Origin: CAYJLW01 sp964370965
GTDB lineage: Bacteria; Actinomycetota; Acidimicrobiia; UBA2766
Reading direction: 5' to 3'
Assembly (NCBI GenBank): GCA_964370965.1
Contig: CAYJLW010000015.1
Span: forward strand, 1-64,000
Length of the DNA: 64,000 bases
Shown: piece after piece, positions 62,643-64,000 of the stretch
Numbering within the stretch: the stretch's first letter is position 1
Layout: the number at the start of each line of letters is the position of its first letter
The notes under the pieces: generated by a model
Databases searched by the model: none
What the model was told of the DNA's origin: nothing
Seen by the model: only the letters and a program-made list of their open reading frames with translations
Position numbers and translations under genes: made by a program

Positions 62643-64000
62643 TCACTCCCGCGAGGCGTCCTGGGCGAGACGGATCGCCTCCGCGCGGCTGCGGGCGCCG
62701 AGCTTGCGTCGAGCGTTGCGAATGTATGTCTCGACCGTGCGGGGGCTGAGGCCCAGCCGGCGGCCGATCTGCGCGTAGGTGTAGCCGGAGGCCACGAGGG
62801 CGAGGGCCTGACGTTCCCGACCACTCAGGCTGGATTCGTCCGTCGTGCCCGCCGCTCCGTCCGCGTCGGTGGCGGATGACCGGGGCAGCGCGGCGACGCC
62901 GGCGGCGGCGAGCTCGGTCTCGATGCGCCGGAGCAGGGGGACGAGGCCGGAGTCCGCTGCGAGGGCGCGAGCTTCGCGCAACGCTTCGATGCCGCGGCGG
63001 CTCTCGCCCGCGCGCACGAGAGCGATGCCGAGACCCATCCGGGAACGGATCTCGGAGCGGAACGCGCAGCCGGCGTACTCCTCGACGGCGTCGGCGAATC
63101 GCTCGGCGGCTGCTGCTGGGGATCCTTCGGCGAGGAGGGCGACGGCGGTCGTCTCGGATGACGGCCCGCGTATGATCCGGAGAGGCAGCCCCGGGAGCGG
63201 CGGCGGGACGTCTCGGCCCGTGCCCAGGCAGGCCCAGGAGAACGTGGGGCGCATCAGGAGCGTCGCAACACCGCCGGCGCCGGTGGGGGGATGCGCCTGG
63301 AAGATCTCCACAGCCTTCGGCGCCCGGCCGCCCCAGTACGCGATCTCGGCGCGCACGAGCGGCAGGGCAACCGTTCCCGTCGGCGTGACGGCGTCCCTTT
63401 CCGCGGTCAGGACGATCTCTCGTGCGGCATCCAGGTAGCCGCAGTCCACGAGCGCCATGCAGTAGATCGCGCACAGGAGGTCGCGGTCGCGGCCCGCGGG
63501 ATGCCGGGCGAGGAGACGGGGGGCGCTGTCGAGCACCTCCGGGTAGTCGCCGGCGAAGAAGGCGGTGGCGGCACCCAGGACGCGGAGCTGAATGGCCCAG
63601 CGGGCCAAGCCCACGGCGTCGGCGTCGCCGGCAGTCTCGGCGGCGATCTTCCTGGCCTTGTCGGTGCGGCCGTCCATGTGGAGCGAGACGACCAGCGCCT
63701 GGTCGGCCTCGAAGGCGAGGTTCCAGTCGCCGTTCGCCCGGCCGCTCCGTCCGAAGGACGTGAAGCAGTCCTCCCAGCCTTGCTGTCCGATGAAGAGGCC
63801 GGCGGCTGCCCCCAGGATCTCGGCCAAGGGAAGGCTGACACCGGCTGCGTCCGCGGCCCGCGTGACCTCGGTCGCCTCGGTGAGCGCCGCAACCGGGTTC
63901 CAGTCCACGAACATGAGGTGGTGTATGTGCTCCTCGCGCAGGCGCAGCTCTACCTCGCTGCCCGGCGGTGCAAGCCGAAACCCTTCGGCAGCGGCCGCGG
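62643..64000 (-). CDS. LuxR-type regulator, 5' part outside the window
   Basis: The frame is open from the stop at 62643 to the window edge, so the N-terminal ATPase part lies outside. What is visible (~450 aa) is the helical sensor region and a C-terminal LuxR HTH (LSGRERQALALVASGYTYAQ, LGLSPRTVETYIRNA). It aligns along its whole length with the regulator at 10895-13429 (for example MFVDWNP against MYVDWNL, and EEYAGCAFRSEIRSRMGLGIA against EEYAGCFLRGELRCRWGRGLA), so the array is flanked on both sides by related single-HTH regulators. It is convergent with giant 3. Confidence 0.85.
   Translation of the reverse strand, partial: AAAAEGFRLAPPGSEVELRLREEHIHHLMFVDWNPVAALTEATEVTRAADAAGVSLPLAEILGAAAGLFIGQQGWEDCFTSFGRSGRANGDWNLAFEADQALVVSLHMDGRTDKARKIAAETAGDADAVGLARWAIQLRVLGAATAFFAGDYPEVLDSAPRLLARHPAGRDRDLLCAIYCMALVDCGYLDAAREIVLTAERDAVTPTGTVALPLVRAEIAYWGGRAPKAVEIFQAHPPTGAGGVATLLMRPTFSWACLGTGRDVPPPLPGLPLRIIRGPSSETTAVALLAEGSPAAAAERFADAVEEYAGCAFRSEIRSRMGLGIALVRAGESRRGIEALREARALAADSGLVPLLRRIETELAAAGVAALPRSSATDADGAAGTTDESSLSGRERQALALVASGYTYAQIGRRLGLSPRTVETYIRNARRKLGARSRAEAIRLAQDASRE

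Noticed and set aside
1..64000. CRISPR arrays, tRNA or rRNA genes, insertion sequences
   Set aside because: No spaced short repeats of CRISPR type, no cloverleaf or rRNA sequence and no transposase were found on reading both strands. The repeats present are coding or promoter-derived.

Overview
The window is high-GC DNA with frequent GTG and TTG starts, several genes that look leaderless (a TANNNT box 6-7 nt before the start codon), and many LuxR-type ATPase regulators. This points to an actinobacterium, possibly Acidimicrobiia-like, though no ribosomal marker is present to confirm it. Two 100-N blocks, both inside a repeat-rich gene, show that it is a draft scaffold.

Positions 1-13.4 kb hold ordinary and surface-related genes. 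On the minus strand are a small coiled-coil protein, a MazEF-like toxin-antitoxin pair, a metallophosphoesterase and a ~5 kb secreted protein of beta-solenoid and Ig-like repeats, broken by both gaps. A duplicated scrap of the phosphoesterase 3' end and a secreted SGNH hydrolase follow. An M1-type metallopeptidase (+), a second coiled-coil protein built on a perfect 21-bp repeat (-), a HIT protein (+) and a LuxR-type ATPase regulator (-) complete this part.

Positions 13.7-62.5 kb are the centre of interest: three paralogous secreted giants of 4281, 4518 and 4551 aa, all on the plus strand. Each has a signal peptide, a CHAP-like domain without the catalytic Cys, a long helical region with conserved Cys and Trp motifs, three or four seven-bladed PD40/TolB-type propellers, a PA14 domain and a C-terminal two-Cys beta domain. 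Between them lie two regulatory cassettes, each a small pseudo-receiver/HTH protein followed by a ~1000-aa LuxR-type ATPase with two HTH domains. Order: LuxR(-), giant 1, HTH-LuxR, giant 2, scar, HTH-LuxR, DUF433/DUF5615 toxin-antitoxin, giant 3, LuxR(-, cut by the window end).

The array shows recent rearrangement. A frameshifted 3' remnant of a fourth giant is fused to a fragment of the DUF433 antitoxin gene. A 414-bp block is identical between the two regulatory cassettes. A 36-bp exact repeat flanks the toxin-antitoxin pair. One regulator has lost about 65 codons. Giants 2 and 3 share a promoter (TTGAAG, 17 bp, TACGTT), and all three giants share a ribosome-binding site and TTG start. I infer a locus-specific, recombining family of giant surface or secreted proteins with dedicated regulators. 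Their biochemical function cannot be read from the sequence.
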